A DNA stretch of 64,000 bases from an uncultured Alistipes sp. (GCA_900544265.1 UQUQ01000007.1:31294-95293), one strand, 5' to 3'. Counted from the first letter of the stretch, positions 18,803-27,418 are shown. The notes: a model not told the origin generated them from the sequence alone. Numbers and translations are program-made.

Positions 18803-19132
18803 TTAGGCCTGGGGCTGCTCCTCCTTGCCGTCGCGGTAGTAGAGTTCGCCGTCGAGGAACTCCTCCGTGGCGATGATGACCGGTTTGGGCAGCCGCTCGT
18901 AGTAGCGCGAAATCTCGATCTGCTCGCGGTTCTCGAAGGTCTCCTCCATCGTGTCGGTGGGCGACGAGAAGTCGGCGAGCTTGCGGTTGAGTTCGGCCTT
19001 GAGTTCGGTCGAGATCTGGTTGGCGCGGCGGGCGATGATGTTCACCGTCTTGTAGATGTTGCCCGTCTCCTTGTCCAGATCCACCAGCTTGCGCGTGATG
19101 GTGTTGTTGGGAATGTTCTTCTTGATTTCCAT
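18803..19132 (-). CDS. rpoZ: RNA polymerase omega/Rpb6-like subunit
   Basis: 109 aa. The Bacteroidota version of the omega subunit, needed for RNA polymerase assembly. The core NIYKTVNIIARRANQISTEL is the Rpb6/omega signature helix region, and the tail is acidic (EFLDGELYYRDGKEE). It begins 2 bases after bamD ends, indicating coupled transcription. Divergence from proteobacterial RpoZ is normal for the phylum. Confidence 0.85.
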   Translation of the reverse strand: MEIKKNIPNNTITRKLVDLDKETGNIYKTVNIIARRANQISTELKAELNRKLADFSSPTDTMEETFENREQIEISRYYERLPKPVIIATEEFLDGELYYRDGKEEQPQA

Positions 19133-19134
19133 CT

Positions 19135-19953
19135 CTATATGTTGTTGTCCTTGTTGTTGCGGTCGAGGTAGTCGCGGGCCTCTTCGGCCAGGCGGTCCAG
19201 ACGCCGGATGTGTGTCGATTCGGGGAACTCCTCCTTGAAGGAGAGGTACGAGTCGAGCATCGAGAGGTAGCGGTCCGTCTGCTTGCTGGCGATGGAGTTG
19301 CTGGCCAGGCGGTAGCTCGAATCGACGATCAGGTACATGATCTCCTCGCGGTGCTTGCTGTCGGGGTACTGCTTCAGGGCGTTCTTCAGCGCCGTGATGG
19401 CCGACTTGTAGCGTCCGATCTTGTAGTAGGTGTAGGCGTTGATGTAGACCTTGTCGTGGAGCCGTTCAGTCAGCTCCCGGTTGATCTGCTTGAACTGCTC
19501 GATGTTTTCGCTCAGGGGGTAGTGCGACATGAACTCGTTGATGGCGATCAGCGCCTGCCCCGTGACGGTCTGGTCGCGCGAGGGACCCGGAGCGAGGTAG
19601 TAGAAGCAGAGGGCGTACATCCCTTCGGCATCCTCGATGAAGGGGCTGCGGCCGAACTTGCGCCGGAAGTCCTCGAGCAGGGTCGACGCCGTTTCGTAGT
19701 CGCGGTTCTTGAACTTGCAGCGGGCGTTGTAGAACGAGATGGTGTCCTCGCGCATGGTGCCGGCATAGTAGTGCTGCACCCCCTCAAAGAGGGTCGAGGC
19801 CCGCTGCCACTTCTCCTTCTGGTAGTACTCCAGCGCCTTGGCGTAGATCGGGTCGGGCTGTCCGCTCTTGAGCAATGCGTTGATGCCTCCGCAGCTGCTG
19901 AAGAGTGCGGCGGCCGCCACGGCGCAGAGGGCGTATAAGAAGTTCTGCTTCAT
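19135..19953 (-). CDS. bamD: Outer membrane assembly lipoprotein BamD
   Basis: 272 aa lipoprotein of the beta-barrel assembly machine on the inner face of the outer membrane. The signal peptide ends at Cys21 (AALFSSC). TPR-like helical repeats follow (IYAKALEYYQKEKWQRASTL, FYNARCKFKNRDYETASTLL, IGRYKSAITALKNALKQYPD). The length is close to other Bacteroidota BamD proteins. It is first in the operon with rpoZ, coaBC and recN, and is preceded by a well-spaced promoter. Confidence 0.92.
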   Translation of the reverse strand: MKQNFLYALCAVAAAALFSSCGGINALLKSGQPDPIYAKALEYYQKEKWQRASTLFEGVQHYYAGTMREDTISFYNARCKFKNRDYETASTLLEDFRRKFGRSPFIEDAEGMYALCFYYLAPGPSRDQTVTGQALIAINEFMSHYPLSENIEQFKQINRELTERLHDKVYINAYTYYKIGRYKSAITALKNALKQYPDSKHREEIMYLIVDSSYRLASNSIASKQTDRYLSMLDSYLSFKEEFPESTHIRRLDRLAEEARDYLDRNNKDNNI

Positions 19954-19985
19954 CGGAATGAAAAAGTTTACGGCGCTTTATCGCG

Positions 19986-20016
19986 CAAAGTTACGCATAA
20001 ATTAACGAATTGCAAA
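19986..20016 (-). promoter_or_regulatory. Promoter of the bamD operon
   Basis: Minus-strand TAACTTTG (19986-19993) with TTTG (20013-20016) exactly 19 bases upstream, matching the Bacteroidota -7/-33 consensus. The -7 box lies about 33 bases before the bamD ATG. Confidence 0.8.
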
Positions 20017-20515
20017 AAAAATTATTGCCTGCGGCCGGGCGGCGAAGCGGGGCGGCAGCGGCTTTTTTTCGACTCTTTGCCTCTTTGCCTCTTCGCTTCT
20101 TCACCCTTTCACCTCTTTGCCCCTTTGTCCCTTCTTTGTCCCTTCGCACCCCGGACGGCCGGAGCCCGGACTTCGTGCGGAGCCGCCGTCCTCCGTTTCC
20201 GGGTTCGGGCCATCTTTTCCGACCCGCGTGCCTCGGCATCGGACGGCGCTTTCCGGTGTGGAGGTCGTTTTTGTGGCGGTTGCCCCCCCCTCTTGCGGAG
20301 GGCCTCTTGCCCTCATCCGTCGCTCTCCGGTGCGGCACTACTCTCTCTCCGCCTCTCCCCGGTGCGGCTGTACTCTCTCCCCTGTGCGGCGGCGGCCGAC
20401 CGTTAGGCGAAGAGCGTCGGGCGGGGCGGGGCGTCGGCTCCTCCGCCGGCCTTCGCATGCCCGCAACCGCCTGACGGCCCGAAGGTCCCGCCCTGTGGAT
20501 GAAAGGCGAAAAAAG
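20017..20515. other. Long GC-rich intergenic region between bamD and greA
   Basis: About 500 bases without a convincing gene. It holds the degenerate octamer array at 20072-20150 and then GC-rich sequence with many CCGG/CGGCC segments. Open frames here are compositional. No RNA gene recognised. Confidence 0.5.
20072..20150. repeat. Degenerate 8-bp polypyrimidine tandem repeat
   Basis: About nine head-to-tail variants of TCTTTGCC (TCTTTGCC, TCTTTGCC, TCTTCGCT, TCTTCACC, CTTTCACC, TCTTTGCC, CCTTTGTC and decayed copies). It is similar in style to the 7-mer array beside recN. Confidence 0.7.
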
Positions 20516-20516
20516 A

Positions 20517-20548
20517 TTTGGAAATTCGGAATATCCTTTCTATCTTTG
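20517..20548 (+). promoter_or_regulatory. Promoter of greA
   Basis: TTTG (20517-20520) and TATCTTTG (20541-20548) separated by 20 bases: a full match to the Bacteroidota housekeeping promoter consensus. The 5' leader would be about 60 bases. Confidence 0.85.
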
Positions 20549-20615
20549 TCCAAGCAATGCAACGGGGTTCTGGCCTTCACCGGCCAGGATTCTTATTTTT
20601 TATGTAACTTGAATT

Positions 20616-21092
20616 ATGGCAAAAGAGACTATTTATCTGACGGCGGAAGGGTACAAGAAGCTCAAGGAGGAGCTCGACCACATGCGTTCCGTCGAGCGCC
20701 CGGCGATCTCGGCAGCCATTGCCGAGGCGCGCGACAAGGGCGACCTGTCGGAGAATGCGGAGTACGACGCCGCCCGGGAGGCCCAGGGCCTGCTTGAGAT
20801 GCGCATCGCCAAGCTCGAGGATACGATCGCCAATGCCCGGGTGATCGACGAGTCGAAGATCGACAAGAGCAAGGTGCAGATCCTGAGTAAGGTGACCCTG
20901 CTCAACCACAACAACAACAAGCAGATGGTCTATACGATCGTCGCCGAACACGAGGCCAATCTGCGCGAGGGCAAGCTCGCCATCGGCACGCCGATCGCCA
21001 AGGCGCTGCTCGGCCACAAGAAGGGCGATCGCGTGGATGTGCAGGTTCCGGCCGGCACGATCCACTTCGAGATCCTCGACATCAGCATCTGA
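20616..21092 (+). CDS. greA: Transcription elongation factor GreA
   Basis: 158 aa; rescues backtracked RNA polymerase by stimulating transcript cleavage. The N-terminal coiled coil carries the acidic tip DLSENAEYDAAREAQ (D and E at the loop), and the C-terminal FKBP-like domain ends IGTPIAKALLGHKKGDRVDV. The length is canonical. Single gene with its own promoter and terminator. Confidence 0.98.
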   Translation: MAKETIYLTAEGYKKLKEELDHMRSVERPAISAAIAEARDKGDLSENAEYDAAREAQGLLEMRIAKLEDTIANARVIDESKIDKSKVQILSKVTLLNHNNNKQMVYTIVAEHEANLREGKLAIGTPIAKALLGHKKGDRVDVQVPAGTIHFEILDISI

Positions 21093-21185
21093 TGCGCCCG
21101 TTCGCGGGGACGGGCGCCGCATTGCCCGCCCTCCCCGTGCGGAAGCGGGTGTGACAAATATCCCCTATTTTCAGGTATTTTTACG

Positions 21186-21213
21186 GGACCGCCCTTGTGC
21201 GGTCCTTTTTTTT
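21186..21213 (+). terminator. greA terminator
   Basis: Stem GGACCGC (21186-21192) / GCGGTCC (21199-21205) followed by eight T (21206-21213). Confidence 0.85.
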
Positions 21214-21223
21214 GCTACCTTTG
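21194..21223 (+). promoter_or_regulatory. Possible promoter of the small-protein/TonB receptor operon
   Basis: CTTG (21194-21197) and TACCTTTG (21216-21223), 18 bases apart. It overlaps the greA terminator, so the -33 half lies in the hairpin loop. Confidence 0.5.
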
Positions 21224-21284
21224 CCGTCAAACGCGGAAAAGACGCCCGTGCCGATGTGCGGCCGCGGCGTTACCGCCCCGAACC

Positions 21285-21617
21285 ATGACAGGAACCCCGC
21301 TCCAACGACTTTTTGCCGGGCTGATGCTCGCGATCCTGTGTGCCGCCGGCACCGGGCAGCAGATCCACATCTACACGGAGGATCCGCAGCACTTCGCCGC
21401 CTTCTGCCCGGCAGTCGGTGCGGGGACGACGGACGACGGCGCCTTCTCGGCGCGGCACGACGTCGACAACTTCTGCTTCTGCCCCTACATGGGCGCTGCG
21501 GTCGCCGAACCGGAGTTCCGCGCCGTGGTGCTCGGCGTGCTCGAGACGTTCGTTACGAGTTGCCGGTGCGGCGCGGTGCAGCGGGTGCTCTCGCTGCGGG
21601 CCCCTCCGGGTCTCTGA
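21285..21617 (+). CDS. Small exported Cys-containing protein, function unknown
   Basis: 110 aa from ATG 21285, which gives a clear signal peptide (MTGTPLQRLFAGLMLAILC...); the longer frame from 21195 has no signal peptide and overlaps the promoter. The mature part is short and has paired cysteines, FCFCPYMG and SCRCG, plus a separate FCPAVG. I do not recognise the family. The gene is 109 bases before a TonB receptor on the same strand, so a shared role in uptake of a metal or cofactor is possible, but that is inference from position and cysteines only. Confidence 0.55.
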   Translation: MTGTPLQRLFAGLMLAILCAAGTGQQIHIYTEDPQHFAAFCPAVGAGTTDDGAFSARHDVDNFCFCPYMGAAVAEPEFRAVVLGVLETFVTSCRCGAVQRVLSLRAPPGL

Positions 21618-21726
21618 CCCTGCCGAAAGTTCTTTCGGACGGTCCTTCCCGAGCCTTTTTATTTTCCGATTCATGCCGCGCGGACAATTCCGTGCGGTCC
21701 ACCCCCTTTCAACGACATATTTTTTC

Positions 21727-24036
21727 ATGAAACCGCATATCCTGCTGGCACTCCTTGCCGTGTGCCTTTGTACGGGTGCGTCGGGCGCCGAGGCCCCCAC
21801 CCGGAAAAATACCGATGCCAACCTCTTCGGCCATGTCGTCGACCGCGACACGCACGAACACATCCCCTATGCCACGGTCGCCGTACAGGGCACGACCTTC
21901 GGCACGACGACCGACGCTTCGGGTCACTATTTTCTCAAGAACCTGCCCGAAGGCGGCCTGACGGTCGAGGTCCGCGCCTTGGGCTATGCGCCGCAGCAGG
22001 TGACGGTCACGATGCGCCGCGGCGAGAGCCTCGAACAGAACTTCGAGGTCGTTCAGAGCGGCATCTCGATGGACGAGGTGGTCGTCTCGGCGAGCCGTTC
22101 GGCGACGCTGCGCCGTGAGGCCCCGGCGCTCGTCAGCGTCCTCGACGCCGACCTCTTCGCGCGGAGCAACGCCGCCTGCCTGGCGCAGGGCCTCTCGTTC
22201 CAGCCCGGCGTGCGCGTCGAGGACAACTGCCAGAACTGCGGCTTCACGCAGGTGCGCATCAACGGCCTCGACGGCCACTATTCGCAGATTCTGGTCGACT
22301 CGCACCCCGTCTTCTCGGCCCTGACGGGCGTCTACGGACTCGAGCAGATTCCCGCGAACATGATCGAGCGCGTCGAGGTGCTGCGCGGCGGTGGCTCGGC
22401 GCTCTTCGGGTCGTCGGCCATCGGCGGCACGATCAACATCATCACGCGCGAGCCGACGCGCAACTCGGCGCAGCTCTCCCATACGCTCACGTCGCTCGGC
22501 GGCAGCAGCTCCTACGACAACAACACGATGCTCAACGCCTCGCTCGTCTCGGAGAGCGGCCGCGCCGGGCTCTGCGTCTTCGGGCAGAGCCGCCACCGCT
22601 CGGGCTACGATCACAACGGCGACGGCTTCACCGAGCTGCCCGTGATCGAGAGCAGCTCGGTGGGCATGCGCTCCTACTTCCGCACGGGGGCCTATTCGCG
22701 CATCACGGCGCAGTACCACCACATCGGCGAGTACCGCCGCGGCGGCGACCGGCTCAACCGCCCGCCGCACGAGGCGCTCATCGCCGAGCAGGTCGACCAC
22801 GCGATCGACGGCGGCAGCCTCTCGTTCGACGCCTCGTCGGCCGACCGCAGCAACCGCGTGAACGCCTACGTCTCGTTCCAGAATACGGCCCGCAAGAGCT
22901 ACTACGGCAGCAAGCAGGATGCCGACGCCTACGGCACGACGCACGACGTCACGGTCGCCTCGGGCCTCCAGTATGTCCACGCCTTCGAGCGGCTGTGGTT
23001 CATGCCCTCGGAGCTGACCGTCGGGGCCGAGTACAGCTACGACGGGCTCTCGGACCGCTCGATCGGCTACGGCATCGAGACCGACCAGCGGGTCCACATC
23101 GTCGGGGCCTACCTCCAGAACGAGTGGCGGACGAAGCGCTGGTCGCTGCTCTTGGGCGGGCGGTTCGACAAGCACAACCTGGTCGACCACGTGATCTTCA
23201 GTCCGCGCGTCAACGTGCGTTTCAACCCCTCCGAAGCGGTGAACCTGCGTGTGAGCTACGCCGGGGGCTACCGCGCCCCGCAGGCCTTCGACGAGGACCT
23301 GCACATCGCCATCGTGGGCGGCGAGCGGGTGCGCATCCGCCTGGCGGACGACCTGAAGGAGGAACGCTCGCACAGCGTGAGCCTCTCGGCTGACCTCTAC
23401 CACGCGTTCGGCAGCGTGCAGACCAACCTGCTGGTCGAGGGGTTCTATACGCGGCTCGATGACGTCTTCGCCCTGCGCGATCTGGAGGATACGGCCGGCG
23501 GCGGCAAGATCAAGGAGCGCTACAACGGCTCGGGCGCCACGGTCGCCGGCGTGAATGTCGAGGGGCGGGCGCTCTTCACCCGCTGGTTCGAGCTGCAGGC
23601 GGGCATGACGTGGCAGCGCAGCCGCTATGCCAAACCCGAGCAGTGGAGCGAGGACCCCGACGTGCCGCCCGTGCGGCGGATGTTCCGCACGCCCGACCTC
23701 TACGGCTATTTCACCGCGGCGCTGAAGCCCGTGCGCCGGCTGGCGGTCGACGTGACGGGCACCTGCACGGGCGAGATGCTCGTGCAGCACATGGCCGGTT
23801 CGGGCGTCGCGCAGGATGTGGCGGTCACGACGCCGCGTTTCCTCGACCTGAACGTGCGGATTGCCTACGACGTGCCCCTTTACCGGGAGGTGACCATGCA
23901 GCTCTACGGCGGCGTGCAGAACCTCTTCGATGCCTACCAGCAGGATTTCGACCGCGGCGCCGACCGCGATTCGGGCTATGTCTACGGCCCGTCGCTGCCG
24001 CGCAGCTGGTTCGTCGGCGTGAAGTTGAGCTTCTGA
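21727..24036 (+). CDS. TonB-dependent outer membrane receptor with CarboxypepD-like N-domain
   Basis: 769 aa from ATG 21727 (MKPHILLALLAVCLCTG...); the frame upstream is open but lacks a signal peptide. Domains: signal peptide, carboxypeptidase-regulatory-like domain (about 35-115, LFGHVVDRDTHEHIPYATVA), plug (about 120-225) with VEDNCQNCGFTQVRINGLDG and GGSALFGSSAIGGTINII, then a barrel ending LPRSWFVGVKLSF with a terminal Phe as in outer membrane barrels. It is not a SusC type: no SusD is near and it is shorter. The CxxC in the plug is notable. Likely substrates are a metal chelate or cofactor; the sequence does not decide. Confidence 0.85.
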   Translation: MKPHILLALLAVCLCTGASGAEAPTRKNTDANLFGHVVDRDTHEHIPYATVAVQGTTFGTTTDASGHYFLKNLPEGGLTVEVRALGYAPQQVTVTMRRGESLEQNFEVVQSGISMDEVVVSASRSATLRREAPALVSVLDADLFARSNAACLAQGLSFQPGVRVEDNCQNCGFTQVRINGLDGHYSQILVDSHPVFSALTGVYGLEQIPANMIERVEVLRGGGSALFGSSAIGGTINIITREPTRNSAQLSHTLTSLGGSSSYDNNTMLNASLVSESGRAGLCVFGQSRHRSGYDHNGDGFTELPVIESSSVGMRSYFRTGAYSRITAQYHHIGEYRRGGDRLNRPPHEALIAEQVDHAIDGGSLSFDASSADRSNRVNAYVSFQNTARKSYYGSKQDADAYGTTHDVTVASGLQYVHAFERLWFMPSELTVGAEYSYDGLSDRSIGYGIETDQRVHIVGAYLQNEWRTKRWSLLLGGRFDKHNLVDHVIFSPRVNVRFNPSEAVNLRVSYAGGYRAPQAFDEDLHIAIVGGERVRIRLADDLKEERSHSVSLSADLYHAFGSVQTNLLVEGFYTRLDDVFALRDLEDTAGGGKIKERYNGSGATVAGVNVEGRALFTRWFELQAGMTWQRSRYAKPEQWSEDPDVPPVRRMFRTPDLYGYFTAALKPVRRLAVDVTGTCTGEMLVQHMAGSGVAQDVAVTTPRFLDLNVRIAYDVPLYREVTMQLYGGVQNLFDAYQQDFDRGADRDSGYVYGPSLPRSWFVGVKLSF

Positions 24037-24127
24037 CGCTCCGCTCCGGCCGCCGGCCGCCGGGAGTGTTTCCCGGAGCGCCTCCCGGGAGCGGCGCCGG
24101 AGCTTTGTCCCGCCCGGACCCGGTATG

Positions 24128-24167
24128 AAAAAGGCAGCCCCGACACAGCGTCGGGGCCGCCTTTTTT
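24128..24167. terminator. Bidirectional terminator between TonB receptor and mdh
   Basis: Stem GCCCCGAC (24137-24144) / GTCGGGGC (24150-24157), extended by AAAAAGGC and GCCTTTTTT around one mismatch, with T-runs on both strands. It serves convergent genes. Confidence 0.85.
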
Positions 24168-24189
24168 GCGGATTGCACGGAGCGACGCC

Positions 24190-25131
24190 TTACAGGGCGT
24201 TGATCTCGTGCAGGACGTTGTTCGTCTTGCGCACGGCGGCTGCCGAGGCGGCGAACTTCTCGGCCTCCTCCTTCGTGAGGTCGAGCTTGACGATCTTCTC
24301 GATGCCCTTGCGGCCGATGATCGCCGGCACGCCGATGCAGATGTCCGACTCGCCGTACTCGCCCTCGAGGTAGCACGAGCAGGGGATCATCTTCTTCTGG
24401 TCGTTGAGGATCGACTCGACCATCATGGCTGCGGCGGCACCCGGAGCATACCAGGCCGACGTGCCGATGAGCTTGGTCAGCGTCGCGCCGCCGACCATCG
24501 TGTTCTGCACGGCCTCCTGCAGCTTCTTCTTCGAGGCGAACTGCGTGACGGGCACGCCGTTGACCGTTGCCTTCGACAGCAGCGGCAGCATCGTCGTGTC
24601 GCCGTGGCCGCCGATGACCATGCCGTCGACGTTGTTGATGTTGGCACCCGTAGCCTTGGCCAGGTAGCACTTGAAGCGCGACGAGTCGAGTGCGCCGCCC
24701 ATGCCGATGATGCGGTTCTTGGGCAGTCCCGAGCTCTTGAGCGCCAGGTAGGTCAGCGTATCCATCGGGTTGGCCACCACGATGATGATGGCGCGGGGCG
24801 AGTACTTGATGACGTTGCCGATCACGCCCTTCATGATGTTGGCGTTCGTGCCGATCAGCTCCTCGCGCGTCATGCCCGGCTTGCGGGGGATGCCCGAGGT
24901 GATGACGACGACATCCGAGCCGGCCGAAGCCTTGTAGTCGTTGGTCGCGCCGACGAGTTTCGTGTCGAAATCCATCAGCGTGGAGGTCTGGTACATGTCG
25001 AGCATCTTGCCCTCCGAGAGTCCCTTCTTGATGTCGATGAGAACCACCTCGCTCGCCACCTCGCGGCAAGCCATCACGTTTGCGCAGGTTGCACCTACGG
25101 CTCCTGCGCCCACAACGGTAACTTTTGACAT
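24190..25131 (-). CDS. mdh: Malate dehydrogenase
   Basis: 313 aa NAD-dependent LDH/MDH superfamily enzyme interconverting malate and oxaloacetate, in Bacteroidota mostly in the reductive branch to fumarate and succinate. Nucleotide site VGAGAVGA (7-14) with acidic D33 selecting NAD. Substrate and catalytic residues are R83 and R89 (IPRKPGMTREE, malate type), N121 (NPMD), R152 and the catalytic H176 (GGHGD). The length matches LDH-like malate dehydrogenases. Single gene convergent with the TonB receptor. Confidence 0.95.
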   Translation of the reverse strand: MSKVTVVGAGAVGATCANVMACREVASEVVLIDIKKGLSEGKMLDMYQTSTLMDFDTKLVGATNDYKASAGSDVVVITSGIPRKPGMTREELIGTNANIMKGVIGNVIKYSPRAIIIVVANPMDTLTYLALKSSGLPKNRIIGMGGALDSSRFKCYLAKATGANINNVDGMVIGGHGDTTMLPLLSKATVNGVPVTQFASKKKLQEAVQNTMVGGATLTKLIGTSAWYAPGAAAAMMVESILNDQKKMIPCSCYLEGEYGESDICIGVPAIIGRKGIEKIVKLDLTKEEAEKFAASAAAVRKTNNVLHEINAL

Positions 25132-25242
25132 AACGGTTTGTATTTTATGAAGTGTACTATCTGCTTTGCGGCGGCGGTGTGTGCCGCCGTCTCCCCGCCG
25201 GGGTCCGGCCCGCAGCGCGGGCCATCCGGTGCGGCCGGGGCA

Positions 25243-25620
25243 TCAGCCGATCAGCTCCTCGTACTGGGCCGGCGTGAGCAGCGCGTCGACCTCTGCGGGG
25301 TTCGACATGCGGACCTTCACGAGCCAGCCTTCGCCGTAGGCGTCCTTGTTGACGATCGAGGGGTCGGCATCGACGGCCTCGTTGAACTCCAGCACCTCGC
25401 CGCCCACGGGCAGGAAGGCGTCGCTGACGGTCTTCACGGCCTCGATCGAGCCGAAGACCTCGCCTGCGGCGAGCGTCTCGCCCACGGTCGGCACGTCGAC
25501 GAAGACGATGTCGCCCAGCTGGCTCTGCGCGAAGTCGGTAATGCCGATCACGGCCACGTCACCCTCGACACGGCACCACTCGTGGTCGTTCGAGTATTTC
25601 AGATTTGCAGGTACGTTCAT
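25243..25620 (-). CDS. gcvH: Glycine cleavage system H protein
   Basis: 125 aa lipoyl carrier shuttling the aminomethyl group between the P, T and L proteins. The lipoylated lysine is K63 in GSIEAVKTVSDAF. The length and fold motifs (YSNDHEWCRVEGDVAVIGIT, VGGEVLEFNEAVDADPSIVN) are typical. The other gcv genes are not in this window. Its own promoter is clear. Confidence 0.97.
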   Translation of the reverse strand: MNVPANLKYSNDHEWCRVEGDVAVIGITDFAQSQLGDIVFVDVPTVGETLAAGEVFGSIEAVKTVSDAFLPVGGEVLEFNEAVDADPSIVNKDAYGEGWLVKVRMSNPAEVDALLTPAQYEELIG

Positions 25621-25662
25621 GATGTTGTTGTGATTTGGTTTGAATTTTACGGTTCACTGATG

Positions 25663-25693
25663 CAAATATAACTGTTATTTTTGTAACAGCAAA
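25663..25693 (-). promoter_or_regulatory. Promoter of gcvH
   Basis: Minus-strand TATATTTG (25663-25670) with TTTG (25690-25693) 19 bases upstream: full consensus match. Confidence 0.85.
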
Positions 25694-25870
25694 GGGGTTT
25701 GCCGCTATTTTCTCGGATATTTTTCGGTGACAAGTTGGTATTTTCGTTCGCATTTCGTAATTTTGGGAAAACCGTCCGGATCGTGTGTTGAAAATCCGCT
25801 GCAGAACCCCGGCCGGGGGGGGACGGCCTGGCTTTGCGGGGAGGGGTTCCGGGCTCGAAACGCGGAAGCC

Positions 25871-26479
25871 ATGAAAAGAACGATCTTGCTGCTGTCGCTG
25901 CTGCTTGCCGCGGCCGCTTACGCCCAGCCGTCGGAACCGGCGGTGAACTACTATGCGAAGGATGGAACCGTTCAGGCGTCGGACGGAACCGTTTATTCTG
26001 TTGACGGGGCGGATTCTCCGACCATTACCATCTGCAATGCTGAAAATCGCTACACGGCAGCAGATGCGTCTTCCTCTCTTTATTACAAGGACGGTCGGAG
26101 GTTGGAGACCTTGGAAGAGTATGGTCGTGTGGACGGAGCGGTGGCGGATCAGGAGGCCTTTACCCGGATATTCCGGGAAATGTTTACCGATGAGCAGATC
26201 GTCGCGCTGCGCAACCTGCGCCTGCCGTTGGCGGTTGGATGTGCGGTGAATCCGGAGGATGGTGTCCAGTTGGAAGTGTCGTTCGTTATCGGAAACTATC
26301 CGGAACTGACATCGCTGCCGCCCGATTTCTATCGGGCGCTCGAGAAACGGCTGAAAGAGGAGGTCCGGTGGCATGTCAATGATTTTGCGAAACAGCTGAA
26401 ATATATGTTCGGATTGACGATTTTTAATTTCAGGAAGCTGCCCCTGACAAGCGAACTGGAAGAGAAGCCCGCTGAATAG
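25871..26479 (+). CDS. Exported protein of unknown function, copy 1 of a tandem duplication
   Basis: 202 aa from ATG 25871, which yields a signal peptide (MKRTILLLSLLLAAAAYAQ). The mature protein starts SEPAVNYYAKDGTVQASDG, then TITICNAENRYTAAD, and ends in a charged helical part (RALEKRLKEEVRWHVNDFAK). The pattern of a short exported domain with NYY/YTAAD motifs is reminiscent of Bacteroides DUF5043-type proteins; this is a weak impression. The next gene is a near copy on the same strand. Shared DNA runs to over 220 identical bases. Function unknown. Confidence 0.7.
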   Translation: MKRTILLLSLLLAAAAYAQPSEPAVNYYAKDGTVQASDGTVYSVDGADSPTITICNAENRYTAADASSSLYYKDGRRLETLEEYGRVDGAVADQEAFTRIFREMFTDEQIVALRNLRLPLAVGCAVNPEDGVQLEVSFVIGNYPELTSLPPDFYRALEKRLKEEVRWHVNDFAKQLKYMFGLTIFNFRKLPLTSELEEKPAE

Positions 26480-26507
26480 AAATGTTGAACCGCAACCACA
26501 TACGGAC

Positions 26508-27158
26508 ATGAAAAGATTGATTATCCTATGTTGCCTGCTGTTTGCTGCGGCGGGTTATGGCCAGACGCCGGAGCCGGCGGTGAACTACTATGCGAAGGAT
26601 GGAACCGTTAGTGCAACGGACGGGACCGTTTATTGCGTCGACGGGGCGGATTCTCCGACCATTACCATCTGCAATGCTGAAAATCGCTACACGGCGGCAG
26701 ATGCGTCTTCCTCTCTTTATTACAAGGACGGTCGGAGGTTGGAGACCGTGGAAGAGTATGGTCGTGTGGACGGAGCGGTGGCGGATCAGGAGGCCTTTAC
26801 CCGGATATTCCGGGATATGTTTACCGATGAGCAGATCGTCGCGCTGCGCAACCTGCGCCTGCCGTTGGCGGTTGGATGTGCGGTGAATCCGGAGGATGGT
26901 GTCCAGTTGGAAGTGTCGTTCGTTATCGGAAACTATCCGGAACTGACATCGCTGCCGCCCGATTTCTATCGGGCGCTCGAGAAACGGCTGAAAGAGGAGG
27001 TCCGGTGGCATGTCAATGATTTTGCGAAACAGCTGAAATATATGTTTGGGTTGACTGTTTTGAATTTCAGGAAGCTGCCTCTGACAAGCGAACTTCATCA
27101 GATCAAGCCGGGGCTTGAAGAGATCAATCTGGGCGAGGAGGTCGGATCGTTTCACTGA
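26508..27158 (+). CDS. Exported protein of unknown function, copy 2 of a tandem duplication
   Basis: 216 aa paralogue of the preceding gene, 28 bases downstream. The signal peptide (MKRLIILCCLLFAAAGYGQ) has diverged, while the mature part is nearly identical (from PEPAVNYYAKDGTV). It has a longer tail (HQIKPGLEEINLGEEVGSFH) than copy 1. The repeat offset is 637 bases. Differences cluster at the signal peptide, around residues 28-40 and at the C-terminus. The two probably form one operon ending at the hairpin at 27200. Confidence 0.7.
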   Translation: MKRLIILCCLLFAAAGYGQTPEPAVNYYAKDGTVSATDGTVYCVDGADSPTITICNAENRYTAADASSSLYYKDGRRLETVEEYGRVDGAVADQEAFTRIFRDMFTDEQIVALRNLRLPLAVGCAVNPEDGVQLEVSFVIGNYPELTSLPPDFYRALEKRLKEEVRWHVNDFAKQLKYMFGLTVLNFRKLPLTSELHQIKPGLEEINLGEEVGSFH

Positions 27159-27199
27159 CAGAAGAAGGACCGGCCGCGGGTGACGCGGACCGATATAAT

Positions 27200-27234
27200 A
27201 AGGAGGACCGGCGGCAGTTCCGTCGGTCCTCCTT
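27200..27234. terminator. Bidirectional terminator between duplicated genes and birA
   Basis: 15-bp stem AAGGAGGACCGGCGG (27200-27214) / CCGTCGGTCCTCCTT (27220-27234), one wobble pair, 5-base loop. Confidence 0.8.
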
Positions 27235-27237
27235 TAT

Positions 27238-27418
27238 GCGTGTTCGTTCCTGCGGCGGGGTGCAGGTCGAGCTTTTGTGTGACCTCGCGGCGGGGGTGCC
27301 GGTCGGGCCTTTGTGTGTTCCCTCGGCAGAGGTACCGGTCGAGCTTTTGCGTGTTCCCGCGGCGGGGTGTCGGTCGGGCCTTTGTGTGACTTCGCGGCGG
27401 GTTGTCGGTCAGCCCTTT
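27238..27418. repeat. 36-bp minisatellite, five units, running into the birA stop codon
   Basis: Five head-to-tail units: 27238-27276, 27277-27312, 27313-27348, 27349-27383 and 27384-27418 (39, 36, 36, 35, 35 bases). Each has a GCGGCGGG-like core, then GGTCGGGCC or GGTCGAGC, and ends CTTT. The last unit contains the birA stop (complement of TCA at 27409-27411) and the last two codons before it. Confidence 0.85.

Noticed and set aside
20101..20458. Short frames in the bamD-greA gap
   Set aside because: Low-complexity Arg/Gly/Pro translations over a pyrimidine repeat; no start context or motif.
27238..27418. CRISPR array
   Set aside because: Units of about 36 bases are directly adjacent with no unique spacers; no cas genes nearby.
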